A model generated the notes under the pieces. The model worked only from the letters and a program-made list of their open reading frames with translations. It made no database searches and was not told where the DNA came from. Shown here piece by piece: positions 43,032 through 51,882 of a DNA stretch of 64,000 nt (its first letter is position 1; every line of letters begins with the position of its first letter). Origin of the DNA: Nocardia transvalensis (GTDB lineage: Bacteria; Actinomycetota; Actinomycetes; Mycobacteriales; Mycobacteriaceae); the NCBI RefSeq assembly GCF_015477765.1, contig NZ_JADLQQ010000009.1, positions 248,001 to 312,000 on the forward strand, read 5' to 3'. Both the position numbers and the translations under genes were made by a program.

Positions 43032-44141
43032 CTATCTGAACGGAGTGATCTCCGAGAGCCGTCCCTCGCGAATCTTGTCGACCCACTGCGGATCTGCCAG
43101 CAAGGCCCGGCCGACGGCGACGACGTCGAACTCGCCGCGTTCGAATTGCTCTTCCAGCACGCGGAATCGCTGGGCCTGGGTCTCGTCGATCCGATCGCCG
43201 CGGAAGACGCTGTCGACTCCGACGGAGCCGACCGTGATCACCGGCAGGCCGGTGATCTTCTTCGTCCATCCGGCCAGGCTCAAATCGTCTGCGTGCTCGG
43301 TGAATTCGGGCAGCCAGTGTCGCCGCACGGAGGTGTGGAAGACATCCACACCGGCCGTGACGAGCGGTGTCAGCAGCTCCTCGAGCTCGGCGGGGGTGTC
43401 GGCGATCCTGGCGTTGTAATCGACGCCCTTCCATTGCGAATAGCGATAGATGATCGCGAAATCGGGGCCGACCGCCTCGCGGACGGCGGCCACCACACGG
43501 GCGGGGAAGGCCGCACGGCGACGCAGTGATCCGCCATAGTCGTCCGCGCGGCGGTTGGTCGCGGCCCAGAAGAACTCGTCGAGCAGATATCCGTGCGCCC
43601 CGTGCAGTTCGACACCGTCGAAGCCGAGCTGTTTGGCCAGCACCGCCGACTCGACGAAGGAGCCGACGAGGGCGTCCAGATCATCGGCACCCAGCGCCCG
43701 GCCCACCCGACGTCCGGCGTAATCGACACCCGACGGGCTCACCGTCTGCGACTGCGGCTCGAACTCGGGGTTGTCACCACGCTCCACACCGGTATGCCAG
43801 AGCTGCGGAACAATGGCGGCGCCTTCGGCGTGCACCGCGTCGACCACCGCCCGCCAGCCGGCCGCGCCGGCGTCGCCGTAGAAGCGCGGCACATTCGCGC
43901 TGGGACCGGCCGCCGGGCCGCGGACGTACGTTCCCTCGGTGATGATCAGTCCTACCCCGCCGGCGGCACGAGCGCGGTAGTACTCGACGTTCTCTTCGTT
44001 CGGAATCCCGTCCGGTGACTGCATTCTGGTCATCGGGGCCATCGCGAACCTGTTTCGCAATCGCAACGATGACAGGTCGAACTCGGTGAACAACTCATCG
44101 AGGCGGATCGACGAGGATCCACCGACCGAGCCTTGCGGCAT
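43032..44141 (-). CDS. Old-yellow-enzyme NADH:flavin oxidoreductase
   Basis: 369 residues from ATG 44141. TIM-barrel FMN enzyme: RLRNRFAMAPMTRMQSPDG, GVGLIITEGTYV, substrate His pair region AHGYLLDEFFWAATNRRADD, GGSLRRRAAFPARVV, and phosphate-binding ITVGSVGVDSVFRG with VGRALLADPQWVD. It should reduce activated alkenes with NAD(P)H. Substrate unknown. The start was chosen over a 23-codon longer frame because homologues begin shortly before LDELFTEF. Confidence 0.93.
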   Translation of the reverse strand: MPQGSVGGSSSIRLDELFTEFDLSSLRLRNRFAMAPMTRMQSPDGIPNEENVEYYRARAAGGVGLIITEGTYVRGPAAGPSANVPRFYGDAGAAGWRAVVDAVHAEGAAIVPQLWHTGVERGDNPEFEPQSQTVSPSGVDYAGRRVGRALGADDLDALVGSFVESAVLAKQLGFDGVELHGAHGYLLDEFFWAATNRRADDYGGSLRRRAAFPARVVAAVREAVGPDFAIIYRYSQWKGVDYNARIADTPAELEELLTPLVTAGVDVFHTSVRRHWLPEFTEHADDLSLAGWTKKITGLPVITVGSVGVDSVFRGDRIDETQAQRFRVLEEQFERGEFDVVAVGRALLADPQWVDKIREGRLSEITPFR

Positions 44142-44305
44142 CACGCACACGCTCCTTCGACACGACGGTCCGAACTCTGGGCGAACAAGCTGATCGCTGA
44201 AGTAGGGCAACAGCCCTTGTCTGCCCGCGATTCCCGTCCTGGCCGTCCGTGATGTGGATCTCAGCGGGCAGAATTCAGGCCCTTCGGAACCCTTCGCGAT
44301 CGGAG

Positions 44306-44686
44306 CTAGGGCCGGTCGAGCATGTCGGTTTGATGGGTGAGTGCGCTGTGGATCAGGGCCCTGATGGCGTCGGGGTGGCCGATGGCCCGCTGTGCCGGAA
44401 TCTCACGGACGTAGCGCGCCGAGCCGGTGAGAAGGCCATCGGGATCGTCCAGGAGCACGCCTTTGTGAAAGACCAGCCGCACTCCCGTTTTGGCGGCCGA
44501 GATCCCGCACAGCCAGTCGTGCCAGCGATTTTCGACGGTAAAGGTGATCCGGCCCCACTTCACGGCTTGCTGAATCCGAGGATCCGCAGTGTTGACCAGG
44601 GCCACCAGCGCCTCGGCTTCGTCCCGCTGCTTTTCGCCGAGTCCGGCGAGCCATGCCTGGATATCCGGTTCGTGCTCATTGCTCAT
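44306..44686 (-). CDS. DUF1801 domain protein
   Basis: 126 residues. Family pattern: IQAWLAGLGEKQRDEAEALV, ADPRIQQAVKWGRITFT, and LCGISAAKTGVRLVFHKGVL. YdhG/DUF1801 proteins form a small alpha/beta fold; proposed roles in iron or nucleotide handling are not established. It ends 165 bases from the oxidoreductase start on the same strand, no clear operon. Confidence 0.88.
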   Translation of the reverse strand: MSNEHEPDIQAWLAGLGEKQRDEAEALVALVNTADPRIQQAVKWGRITFTVENRWHDWLCGISAAKTGVRLVFHKGVLLDDPDGLLTGSARYVREIPAQRAIGHPDAIRALIHSALTHQTDMLDRP

Positions 44687-44773
44687 GGCCGAGCCTCCTG
44701 TCAGACAGCGCCATTATCTCGCTGGGGTACGACAGTTTCGGAGGGCGTCGAACCGGTGGCCGAGATCGTGAAA

Positions 44774-45394
44774 CTAGGTTCGCTCGTCGGCATTTCGGGA
44801 TGTTCGTGCCGACATCTCGGTCGCCGCGACGGCGAGGTCGACCAGGTCCGCGCGGATGTCGTCCAGGGGCTGGGTCGAGCCTTCGGCGCGCGCGATCATC
44901 AGAGCGCCCTCCACCGCCGACAGCATGAGCGTGGCCAGGCGGGCGGCTCGGTCGGGCGGGGCGCCGTACTGTACGAGCGCGGCCTCCAGGGCGGTGCGCC
45001 ACTGCCGGTAGGTGTCGCGGCAGGCGATGGTCAGTGCGGGGGAGCGGGGTGTCGAATCCAGTGTCACCGCGCTCACCGGGCTGCCGCCGAGGTAATCGGT
45101 GCGCACCAGCCCTTCGCGCAGGCGATCGGCCAGTAGTTCACAGAACGCGCGGACACCATCGGAGTGCGCCGCCGTCTCCCGGATCAGGTCGGTGAACTCC
45201 GCGGCCGACTCGGTGATCGCGGCGACCGCCAGCTCCTCCTTTCCGCCCGGGAACAGGTAGTACAGGGATCCGCGCGGGGCGCCGCTGGCGGCGACGATCT
45301 CGCTCATCGCGGTGGCCTGATAGCCCTGTCGCTGCAGTAGTTCACGGGTGGCGGCCAGCAGGCGTCGCCGGGAATCGGACGGTGGACGTGGCAC
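44774..45394 (-). CDS. TetR-family transcriptional regulator
   Basis: 206 residues from GTG 45394 (MPRPPSDSRRRLLAATREL). The N-terminal helix-turn-helix is LLQRQGYQATAMSEIVAASG then APRGSLYYLFPGGKEELAVA, close to the YxaF/LmrA group. The C-terminal ligand domain contains LLADRLREGLVRTDYLGGSP and ATLMLSAVEGALMIARAEGS. Divergent from the epimerase gene with an 83-base gap, so it probably controls that gene and itself. Confidence 0.92.
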   Translation of the reverse strand: MPRPPSDSRRRLLAATRELLQRQGYQATAMSEIVAASGAPRGSLYYLFPGGKEELAVAAITESAAEFTDLIRETAAHSDGVRAFCELLADRLREGLVRTDYLGGSPVSAVTLDSTPRSPALTIACRDTYRQWRTALEAALVQYGAPPDRAARLATLMLSAVEGALMIARAEGSTQPLDDIRADLVDLAVAATEMSARTSRNADERT

Positions 45395-45477
45395 GTGACC
45401 CACCTTACTATGTCGACCGTTCCACTTACAGGCGTAGGATCGGGACCAGGTCGACAAACCCACTACGAGGAGGACTC

Positions 45478-46422
45478 ATGAAGGTCTTCGTTACCGGGGC
45501 AACCGGGTTCTTGGGTCGTCGCGTGGTACAGCGGCTGGTCGGTGAGGGGCACGAGGTGGTGGCCCTGGTCCGCGGCGGCGGGCGCGAGGTGGCGGGCGCC
45601 ACCGTCGTCACCGGCGACCTGACCGATGTGGCGCAGTGGCAGGACCGGCTGTCGGGCATCGATGCGGTCGCTCACCTCGGAGGGTTGGTGACGGCCTGGG
45701 CACCCTGGCGCGAGTACGAGAAGGCCATCGTCGTGGCGACACGCGATCTGCTCGCGGCGGCCGAGGCTCACCATGTCCGGCGCTTCGTCTACATCAGCAG
45801 TGAGTCGGTCCTGCAGGACGGGCGGCCGCTGCTGGACATCACCGAGGCCCAGCCGGCTCCGGCGCACCCCAGTTCGGGCTACGGGCGCGCCAAACTCGAA
45901 GCGGAGCAGGCGATTCGAGAGCATCGAGGTGCCATCGAGACGATCGTGCTGCGCCCGACCTTCATCTGGGGGAGGGGGTCGGCGCAGGTGGCCGACTTCG
46001 CCGATCGGGCCCGAGCGGGCAAGCTACCGCTGGTCGATCACGGTGCGGCCGTTTTCGAACACGTCCATGTCGACAATGTCGCCGCCGCGGTCAGCGCCGC
46101 GCTGACCGAAGGAACGCCGGACGCAATCTATTTCGTCACCAACGGGGAACCGATGCCGGTCCGCGAGTTCCTGGCCGGTGTCCTGGGCGCCCAGGGCGCA
46201 CCCATGCCGCGGCGTTCGGTACCGTCCCGCGTGCTGTACCCGGTGGCACGTATGAGCGAGTGGCTGTGGTCGGCACTGCCGCTGCCGGGACGCCCGCCGA
46301 TCACCCCGTTCGAGGTCGAATTCTTGTCGCTGCCCCGGCGTTACGACATCGGCAAGGCCCGCCGCGAGCTCGGCTACAAGCCGATCGTCACCTACGCCGA
46401 AGGCATCGCCGACCTCACCTGA
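45478..46422 (+). CDS. NAD(P)-dependent epimerase/dehydratase family protein
   Basis: 314 residues from an ATG after GAGGAGGAC. Extended SDR: VFVTGATGFLGRRVVQRLVG, catalytic Ser region FVYISSESVL and YxxxK as SGYGRAKLEAEQ. Later LRPTFIWGRGSAQVADF and EHVHVDNVAAAVSAAL are typical of the 3-beta-hydroxysteroid dehydrogenase-like group. Substrate unknown; a sterol or sugar is possible. Probably regulated by the divergent TetR gene. Confidence 0.93.
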   Translation: MKVFVTGATGFLGRRVVQRLVGEGHEVVALVRGGGREVAGATVVTGDLTDVAQWQDRLSGIDAVAHLGGLVTAWAPWREYEKAIVVATRDLLAAAEAHHVRRFVYISSESVLQDGRPLLDITEAQPAPAHPSSGYGRAKLEAEQAIREHRGAIETIVLRPTFIWGRGSAQVADFADRARAGKLPLVDHGAAVFEHVHVDNVAAAVSAALTEGTPDAIYFVTNGEPMPVREFLAGVLGAQGAPMPRRSVPSRVLYPVARMSEWLWSALPLPGRPPITPFEVEFLSLPRRYDIGKARRELGYKPIVTYAEGIADLT

Positions 46423-46539
46423 CCAGAACGATCAGGAATCGAGAAGCTCTCGCCACCCCCTCGTGGCTAGCGTCTTCGCTACCGGCATTCACCCGGCAGA
46501 CCGCCGGGCACGGCTTGCTCGTAGTCGGAGGAGGACTCG

Positions 46540-46980
46540 ATGAACTGGAACAAACGGGTTCGGCAGGCGCACCGATCGCTGGGCATCGTCTTTGCCGCGA
46601 CCGTCATCGTCACCATCGTCGCCTTGGCGCTGCGGGGCCCGGCCTGGGTGTCCTACGTACCGCTGGCCCCACTCGCCTTGCTTCTGTTCTCCGGTCTCTA
46701 CCTGCTCGTGTTGCCGTATGTCCGCGGGACGCGCAGCCCACGTGCCGCGGCCACCCCGGTCCGGCAGCTGCACCGCTGGTCGGCCATTGTCCTTGTCTCG
46801 ACCGTGCTCGTCACCGTCGTCGACTTGGCGCTGCAGGGTCCGATCTGGGTGTCCTACCTGCCGCTGCTCCCGCTCACCGTGCTCCTGTTTTCCGGTCTGT
46901 ACATGTTCGTGCGGCTTCCGGCCGCTGGAATCACTTATACGCGATCTGCGGTATCTCGTGGCCTTCGACCTTGGCAGTGA
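46540..46980 (+). CDS. Four-helix membrane protein with internal duplication
   Basis: 146 residues. Two copies of a 50-residue unit: copy 1 has GIVFAATVIVTIVALALRGP and WVSYVPLAPLALLLFSGLYL; copy 2 has AIVLVSTVLVTVVDLALQGP and WVSYLPLLPLTVLLFSGLYM. Each unit gives two membrane helices. ATG follows GGAGGA. Its last 50 bases overlap the 3' end of the toxin gene on the other strand. No family recognised. Because it is next to the toxin domain it is a candidate immunity protein, but the opposite orientation makes this weak. Confidence 0.75.
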   Translation: MNWNKRVRQAHRSLGIVFAATVIVTIVALALRGPAWVSYVPLAPLALLLFSGLYLLVLPYVRGTRSPRAAATPVRQLHRWSAIVLVSTVLVTVVDLALQGPIWVSYLPLLPLTVLLFSGLYMFVRLPAAGITYTRSAVSRGLRPWQ

Positions 46981-48046
46981 CCAGCTTGTCGACGGTCGCG
47001 CGAGCGGCCTGGCGGAACTGCTCCTCGGTCATGCCGGAGCCGTACTTCTCATAGAGCTCCATCCCGGCCCTCATCGTGATCTGGTCTCCCGCATCGTCTT
47101 TGCCGGTGCCCTTCTCACCGATCGAGGCTGCCTTGATCAGCGTCTCGGAGTCGATTCCCGCGGCGCGGCCGACATATCCGTAATGCATGTTCGAATAGAT
47201 GTCGAAAAGCACTCGGCGATTGGTCCCCGGCTGCTGGAAGTAGCGGTCGTCGCCGGGTGCCCCTTTCGGGGTGCCTTCGCTCTTCAGGCCGAAAAGCTCT
47301 CGCAGGTCCCCCTTGTGATCCCAGTCCCGGCCGGTCGCGACCTTCTCGGCCCACATGGCGAGAGCCGTCAGGTATCTACTCCCGGCGCCTTTATCGCGAC
47401 CGAACTCCCACCATTCCGATTGGCGCAGCATTTCTCGGATCGTTTTGACGGTGTCGGAGTCCAGGTTGCGCTTCATTTCTTCGAAAATGAACCGTTCCGC
47501 ATCGGTGAAGCGGGTTTCCTCGCGCGTGGTCTGGCTGCGGCCGATCGCCTCGAACTCGGCCTTCATCGACGCGGCCAGCGACGACAGATCCTGCTGAAGA
47601 CGCGTGTCCTCGGCTACCAAGGTGTCGACGGCCCGCAGGATCCGCTGCTCCCATCGAGCCCGGGCCGATTCCACTTCGGGAGTCCACTGCTGACCCGGCC
47701 CGACATTGACGAACAGGTTCTGCCAGACGCTGAAACCGGCCGCCTCGGCGGAGGTGATGAGATTCCGCGCGGACTTCAACGGCGTGCTGACGTCCCAGTA
47801 GCCCTGCTCGAGTCGACTCGCTGCCTTCTCCAAGCGATCGACCATCTCGTATGCCGTCTTGCGGTCGCCGACGGCACGGGCATGCGCGGCCTCGGAGGCC
47901 AGCCCTTTCCAATCGGGCGCGCTGATGGTGGTGACGTAGCGCTTGAACAGGTTTTCGACTTGCGGGCCGAGACGTTTGAACCCGGTGGCGATATCCAGCA
48001 GGGGCTGAGCGTCGTAGCTTTCGAGTTGACTTCTGGTCGGTCTCAC
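46931..48046 (-). CDS. WXG-like secretion domain fused to polymorphic toxin type 44 domain
   Basis: 371 residues, GTG start. Residues 1-110 form a long helical hairpin with a W-x-G turn (SAPDWKGLASEAAHARAV), as in ESX/type VII secreted proteins; a further helical, charged section follows to about 200. The C-terminal 150 residues match the polymorphic toxin type 44 pattern: WWEFGRDKGAGSRYL, WDHKGDLRELFG, RVLFDIYSNMHYGYVGRAAG (near 280-298), IKAASIGEKGTGKDDAGDQI and AGMELYEKYG. The activity of type 44 domains is not established to my knowledge; nuclease or peptidase roles have been proposed for such domains. GTG overlaps the upstream gene stop. No signal peptide, consistent with type VII export. 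Confidence 0.85.
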   Translation of the reverse strand: MRPTRSQLESYDAQPLLDIATGFKRLGPQVENLFKRYVTTISAPDWKGLASEAAHARAVGDRKTAYEMVDRLEKAASRLEQGYWDVSTPLKSARNLITSAEAAGFSVWQNLFVNVGPGQQWTPEVESARARWEQRILRAVDTLVAEDTRLQQDLSSLAASMKAEFEAIGRSQTTREETRFTDAERFIFEEMKRNLDSDTVKTIREMLRQSEWWEFGRDKGAGSRYLTALAMWAEKVATGRDWDHKGDLRELFGLKSEGTPKGAPGDDRYFQQPGTNRRVLFDIYSNMHYGYVGRAAGIDSETLIKAASIGEKGTGKDDAGDQITMRAGMELYEKYGSGMTEEQFRQAARATVDKLVTAKVEGHEIPQIAYK

Positions 48047-48381
48047 CGGCGCCCCCAGGCGCCCGAGCCCTTCAGGTACGCTGCCGCCAGCATCGTCGCA
48101 TTGGCATCCTCGACCTTCCGGAACTCGACCGTGATGGCATGCATGAGTTCCCCGATCTCCCGCAGCCGCCCCGACACCGTCGGAATCAAGCTGTTTTGCA
48201 CACCGGTCGCCATCTTGCTCGCCTCGGCGACCGAGGGCAGCGTCGCAAAGATCGGGGCGGGCAACAGCATCGACGGCGGCACCCCGTGGACTGCGTTCAG
48301 CCCGGCCGCCTCCCCGCTCAGTGCGTGTAGTGATTTGGACATCGCGCTCAGGTGATCCAGATCAGCCTGTAACGTCGTCAT
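48043..48381 (-). CDS. EspC-like type VII secretion partner
   Basis: 112 residues from ATG 48381, mostly helical. It has the size and composition of EspC/type VII secretion target proteins: LQADLDHLSAMSKSLHALSG, VAEASKMATGVQNSLIPTV, RLREIGELMHAITVEFRKVE. The YxxxD/E export motif position reads FRKVE, with Phe in place of Tyr. Its stop overlaps the toxin GTG by 4 bases, so the two are co-translated and probably form a secreted heterodimer. No ESX core genes (eccC, mycP) are in the window, so an unlinked system must export them. Confidence 0.8.
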   Translation of the reverse strand: MTTLQADLDHLSAMSKSLHALSGEAAGLNAVHGVPPSMLLPAPIFATLPSVAEASKMATGVQNSLIPTVSGRLREIGELMHAITVEFRKVEDANATMLAAAYLKGSGAWGRR

Positions 48382-48575
48382 CGGCAATCCCCCGTGGTAG
48401 TCATCGGTCTCCTCGAGACCCCTCCCAGACTTGCTGTCGCGAAAGCCTGTTCTCCCATATGGGAATTTACGGGATTTCGAATGCCGAGACATCACAGGAG
48501 AGTTGCATTTCGACGAAACTGGTTCGATAGCATCACATTTGGAGTCAACCGTAGTGTTAGGGAGTGCGGGTCGGG

Positions 48576-49952
48576 TCAGGCCTGCCGAGCGCGCACCCGG
48601 CTCAGGGACCGGTCGGCAAGGGCCAGGACCAGGAACAGAGCGGCGGCGGCGAGCATGAACAGGGCCAGGTGGTGGAGGCCGAGGACGCCCGAGCCGTGGG
48701 TCAGGAAGGTGCCGCTGGCGGCGGCGGAGCCGATGGCGCCCATATACATGAAGGTGCGCAGCAGACCGGCCGAGGAACCGATGCGGTCGGGATCGGCCTG
48801 GTAGTAGACGGCGTTCTGGTTGGCGAGATTGTTCAGGCCCTGCGGGATGCCCATGATCAGGGTGGCGGCGAGCAGCAGCCAGATCGCGGCCGCGGAGTGC
48901 ACGGTGAGCAGCAGTGCCGAGGCGCTGAGCTGGGCGATGCCGCCGACAACGAGTTTGCCGCGAATCTCCTTGCGGCGTCCGGTGATTGCCGCAACCGCGA
49001 TCGCGGTCAAGGACATGGGGAGCAGAACGAGTCCGGCGACGGTCGGATTCAGGCCGCGATCGTCCTCCATCCACTGGGTGAAGCCGTACAGGAAGCAGTA
49101 CCCGACCAGGGCGGTCAACAGCATGCGCAGATAGGTGGCCAGCAGCGGGAGGTTGCCGCCGAGTACCCGCGCGTCGAGAAACGGCTGGGAGACTCGTAAT
49201 TCGCGCAGCACCAGCAGAGTTGCCGACACCACGGTGATGAGCACCAGATACCAATGCGCCACTTGCGGTTTCATCAAGAACAACAGCATCGATACCAGCA
49301 TCGCCGTGAACAGTGTGATGCCGGGGAGATCCAGGGCCTTCAGCGACCCGGGTTGCGGTGCAGGAGTTTTCGGCATCCGGCGAGCACCTACGACGAGGCA
49401 GGCGAGAGCGAGCGGGATGTTGACGGCGAAGGTGGTGCGCCAGCCCCCCGCGTGAATCAGCAAACCGCCCAGGGTCGGACCGATCACGGCGATCGTCTGG
49501 TTGGCGATCGCCAGCGCCGTCAGAACACTCGCCGGACTGTCGTGCCCGGTGCGTTCGGATTCGCTGCGGATCAGATACATCGACGCCGGATATCCGGCGC
49601 AGGTGCCGAACCCGAGAATCACCCGCGCGACCACGAGCACCCACAGTGCGGGCGCGAATACCCCGAGCACACCGGCGATTCCGGTCAGCACCGCCCCGGC
49701 CAGATACAGTCGCCGCGGCCCGTGCAGGTCGACCAGCCGCCCCACGACCGGCTGCCCGATGGCGGTGGCCAGATACAGCGCCGACACCAGCCAGGCGGTT
49801 TCCGACGGCGGCGCCCCGAACGCCACCCCGATCGGCACCAGTGACACCGCGATGATCGATGAGTTGACCGGGTTGAGGATCGAGCCGAGGATCATCGGCG
49901 CGATCAACCGCCGATCGAAACGCTCCGCTGCCTGCGGAACCGTCGAAATCAT
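48576..49952 (-). CDS. MFS transporter (14-helix drug efflux type)
   Basis: 458 residues from ATG 49952. Motif A after helix 2: GRLVDLHGPRRLYLAGAV. Drug antiporter motif C: IGPTLGGLLIHAGGWRTTF. Many hydrophobic helices, with the typical basic loop RELRVSQPFLDARVLGGN before the second half, as in EmrB/QacA-type antiporters. Exported compound unknown. The start overlaps the marR stop by 4 bases, so regulator and pump form one operon. Confidence 0.92.
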   Translation of the reverse strand: MISTVPQAAERFDRRLIAPMILGSILNPVNSSIIAVSLVPIGVAFGAPPSETAWLVSALYLATAIGQPVVGRLVDLHGPRRLYLAGAVLTGIAGVLGVFAPALWVLVVARVILGFGTCAGYPASMYLIRSESERTGHDSPASVLTALAIANQTIAVIGPTLGGLLIHAGGWRTTFAVNIPLALACLVVGARRMPKTPAPQPGSLKALDLPGITLFTAMLVSMLLFLMKPQVAHWYLVLITVVSATLLVLRELRVSQPFLDARVLGGNLPLLATYLRMLLTALVGYCFLYGFTQWMEDDRGLNPTVAGLVLLPMSLTAIAVAAITGRRKEIRGKLVVGGIAQLSASALLLTVHSAAAIWLLLAATLIMGIPQGLNNLANQNAVYYQADPDRIGSSAGLLRTFMYMGAIGSAAASGTFLTHGSGVLGLHHLALFMLAAAALFLVLALADRSLSRVRARQA

Positions 49953-50392
49953 GCGTCCCCCAATCGTTCCAGCAGGGCCAGCGCCTCGAGCACGACTCGG
50001 CGCTCGGCCTCGGTGAACCTCTCCTGCAGGGCGGTGGCCAGCCACTCGTCCTTCGCGCGCGTGCGTCCCTCGAAGAATGCGCGCCCGCGCCTGCTCAGCG
50101 ACACCTGCTGCCGCCGCCGGTCGTGCGGATCGGGACGCCGCTCGATCAGCCCCTGCTCCTCCAGCGCCGCCAGCCAGGTCGCCGCGGCCTGCGGCCGAAC
50201 TCGCTCGGCCGCAGCGATTTCACTGGCCGTCATCGACCCCTTCGCCAGCCGGCCGAGCACCGACAACTGCGACGGCGTCACCTCCTGCCCGCCCGCCGCC
50301 TCCAGAAACCGGCGTCGTAACCGGCCGACCAGTACCCGCAGCTCACGGGCGGCTTGGGTGGCGGATGCGGAGGGGCGGGTGCGTTCGGCCAT
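49949..50392 (-). CDS. MarR-family regulator of efflux operon
   Basis: 147 residues. Winged helix: LSVLGRLAKGSMTASEIAAA, RVRPQAAATWLAALEEQGLI, and wing ERRPDPHDRRRQQVSLSRRG with the usual Asp-Arg-Arg. Placed first in the transcript with the MFS gene. A palindrome about 26-37 bases upstream of the start is the likely operator. Confidence 0.92.
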   Translation of the reverse strand: MAERTRPSASATQAARELRVLVGRLRRRFLEAAGGQEVTPSQLSVLGRLAKGSMTASEIAAAERVRPQAAATWLAALEEQGLIERRPDPHDRRRQQVSLSRRGRAFFEGRTRAKDEWLATALQERFTEAERRVVLEALALLERLGDA

Positions 50393-50410
50393 ATCTCCAG
50401 GCTAGAACGA

Positions 50411-50435
50411 CAACCTGAGTTGTTCAACTTGGATT
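50411..50435. promoter_or_regulatory. Likely MarR operator upstream of marR-MFS
   Basis: AGTTGTTCAACT (50418-50429) is a palindrome with a 2-base centre, flanked by an overlapping CAACCTGAGTTG. It lies 26 bases before the regulator start. The rest of 50436-50774, up to the Scr1-type regulator, shows no gene; it has a short GC-rich inverted segment but no clear promoter. Confidence 0.5.
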
Positions 50436-50774
50436 GAGCAAGACAGATTGTCGATCCCGTATTCGGATCGATGGGTCATCCGTCGAATTCCTTTCTCGGG
50501 ACCTCGGAAGTCCGGTAGAAATTGGACATGCGATATGGAGCTGTAATGCCTCCGTGATTTCGGTGGGTCTGCTATACCGGTGGTTGGGGTTTGGATTGTG
50601 GTGCGGCATAAGGCACTTGGCGATAGCTGTACTCGGAAAAGGTCGGAGCCGAGGGGCTTCGGAAGGGGAAAACCGTTCAAAAGTACCGGAATTCGTGTGC
50701 GGAACGCTGCGTTATGGGGGCTTCCGCTGCGGAGGCTTCCAATTATCCACTCAACCACTAGCGAGGCTAACAAT

Positions 50775-51668
50775 ATGGGCGCAGAAGGTTCTACTCTCGC
50801 ACGCCGGGCTCTCGGGCGAAAGCTGCAGATGATGCGCGAGAGGGCAAAGATCAAGCAGGCGGGGGCCGCTCGGATCATCGGAGTGTCGCCGCAGGGGATC
50901 GGACGGTTGGAGGAAGGACAGTCGACCAGGCTCGCGAACGATCTGTTCATGAATGCGCTGTGCGATGCGTATGGCGCGACGCAGGAAGAGCGGAGGGTCA
51001 TTCTGGCCCTCGCCCAAGAGGTTCGGGACGCGGCGAAAAAAGGAGGAGGCTGGTGGCGTGCGTACGCCGACCAGATCACCGGAGGCTTCGACCATTTCCT
51101 TGCACTCGAAGAAGCGGCCATCAAGCTGACGGCCTGGAAAGTGATGGTCATACCGGGGCTGCTGCAAACACCCGATTACAGGCGTGCGATCGCCTGGACC
51201 GAGTCGCCGAACCTGCCGACCGAGCAGATCGAGAAGCGGATCGAGTGGTCCACGCGGCGGCAGAAGCGCCTCGAAGATCCGAGCTTCACCGCCAACATCT
51301 TGCTGTCGGAGGCGGCGTTGCGGGAAGAGGTAGGTGGGCCCGGAGTGATGAAGGGCCAGCTCGGCTTCCTTGCCGATGTCGGTACCCTGCCGAACGTCTC
51401 GGTCCGGGTCGTCCCCTTCAAGGCCCGCAGCCACCTCGGGGCGTTGGTCGGATCCTTCTTTCTGATGGAGTTTCCGCTCCTCCAGCAGACGAAGCTCGTT
51501 CAGCCACCGATCGTCTACGTCGAGGAATATGCGGGCGATCTGTACCTGGAACGAGAGGAGGAGGTCCAGCGTTATCAGGATGCTCTGAGGGAGCTTGGGC
51601 GTGTAGCGTTGGGCGAAAGCGATTCCAGGCGAATGATCCTGGCCCTAGCGAAGGAGTACGGGGAGTGA
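50775..51668 (+). CDS. XRE-type regulator of the Scr1/DUF5753 family
   Basis: 297 residues from ATG 50775. N-terminal lambda-type helix-turn-helix: LQMMRERAKIKQAGAARIIG and VSPQGIGRLEEGQSTRL. The long C-terminal DUF5753 domain has LALEEAAIKLTAWKVMVIPG, LLQTPDYRRAIAW, VSVRVVPFKARSHLGALVG and YVEEYAGDLYLEREEEV. In Streptomyces such proteins (WhiJ-like, Scr1) pair with a DUF397 partner, often likened to toxin-antitoxin sets. Its GTGA overlap with the next gene fits that. The 60-codon upstream frame was rejected. Confidence 0.93.
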   Translation: MGAEGSTLARRALGRKLQMMRERAKIKQAGAARIIGVSPQGIGRLEEGQSTRLANDLFMNALCDAYGATQEERRVILALAQEVRDAAKKGGGWWRAYADQITGGFDHFLALEEAAIKLTAWKVMVIPGLLQTPDYRRAIAWTESPNLPTEQIEKRIEWSTRRQKRLEDPSFTANILLSEAALREEVGGPGVMKGQLGFLADVGTLPNVSVRVVPFKARSHLGALVGSFFLMEFPLLQQTKLVQPPIVYVEEYAGDLYLEREEEVQRYQDALRELGRVALGESDSRRMILALAKEYGE

Positions 51669-51871
51669 CCAACGACCTGTCCGGGGCGAAGTGGTTCAAG
51701 TCCAGCCGTAGCAGCTCGACAAAGGAATGTGTGGAGGTCGCGCACTTGGCCGAGGGCAGCGTCGGCGTCCGTGACTCCAAGAACCCCACCGCCCCCGCGC
51801 TGGTGTTCACCCCGACCGAATGGGATGCCTTCACCGCAGGTATCCAGCAGGGCAAGTTCGACCAAGCCTAG
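51665..51871 (+). CDS. DUF397 domain protein
   Basis: 68 residues from GTG 51665. Typical pattern: LSGAKWFKSSRSSSTKECVE, VAHLAEGSVGVRDSKNP, and LVFTPTEWDAFTAGIQQGKF. DUF397 proteins are the small partner of Scr1-type regulators and can counteract them in Streptomyces. The start overlaps the regulator stop by 4 bases. A very strong hairpin follows. Confidence 0.92.
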   Translation: MTNDLSGAKWFKSSRSSSTKECVEVAHLAEGSVGVRDSKNPTAPALVFTPTEWDAFTAGIQQGKFDQA

Positions 51872-51882
51872 CTCCGAACAAA

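Noticed and set aside
46592..48355. 587-codon plus-strand frame
   Set aside because: Antisense to the type VII toxin gene, which has clear domain motifs and overlapping start signals.
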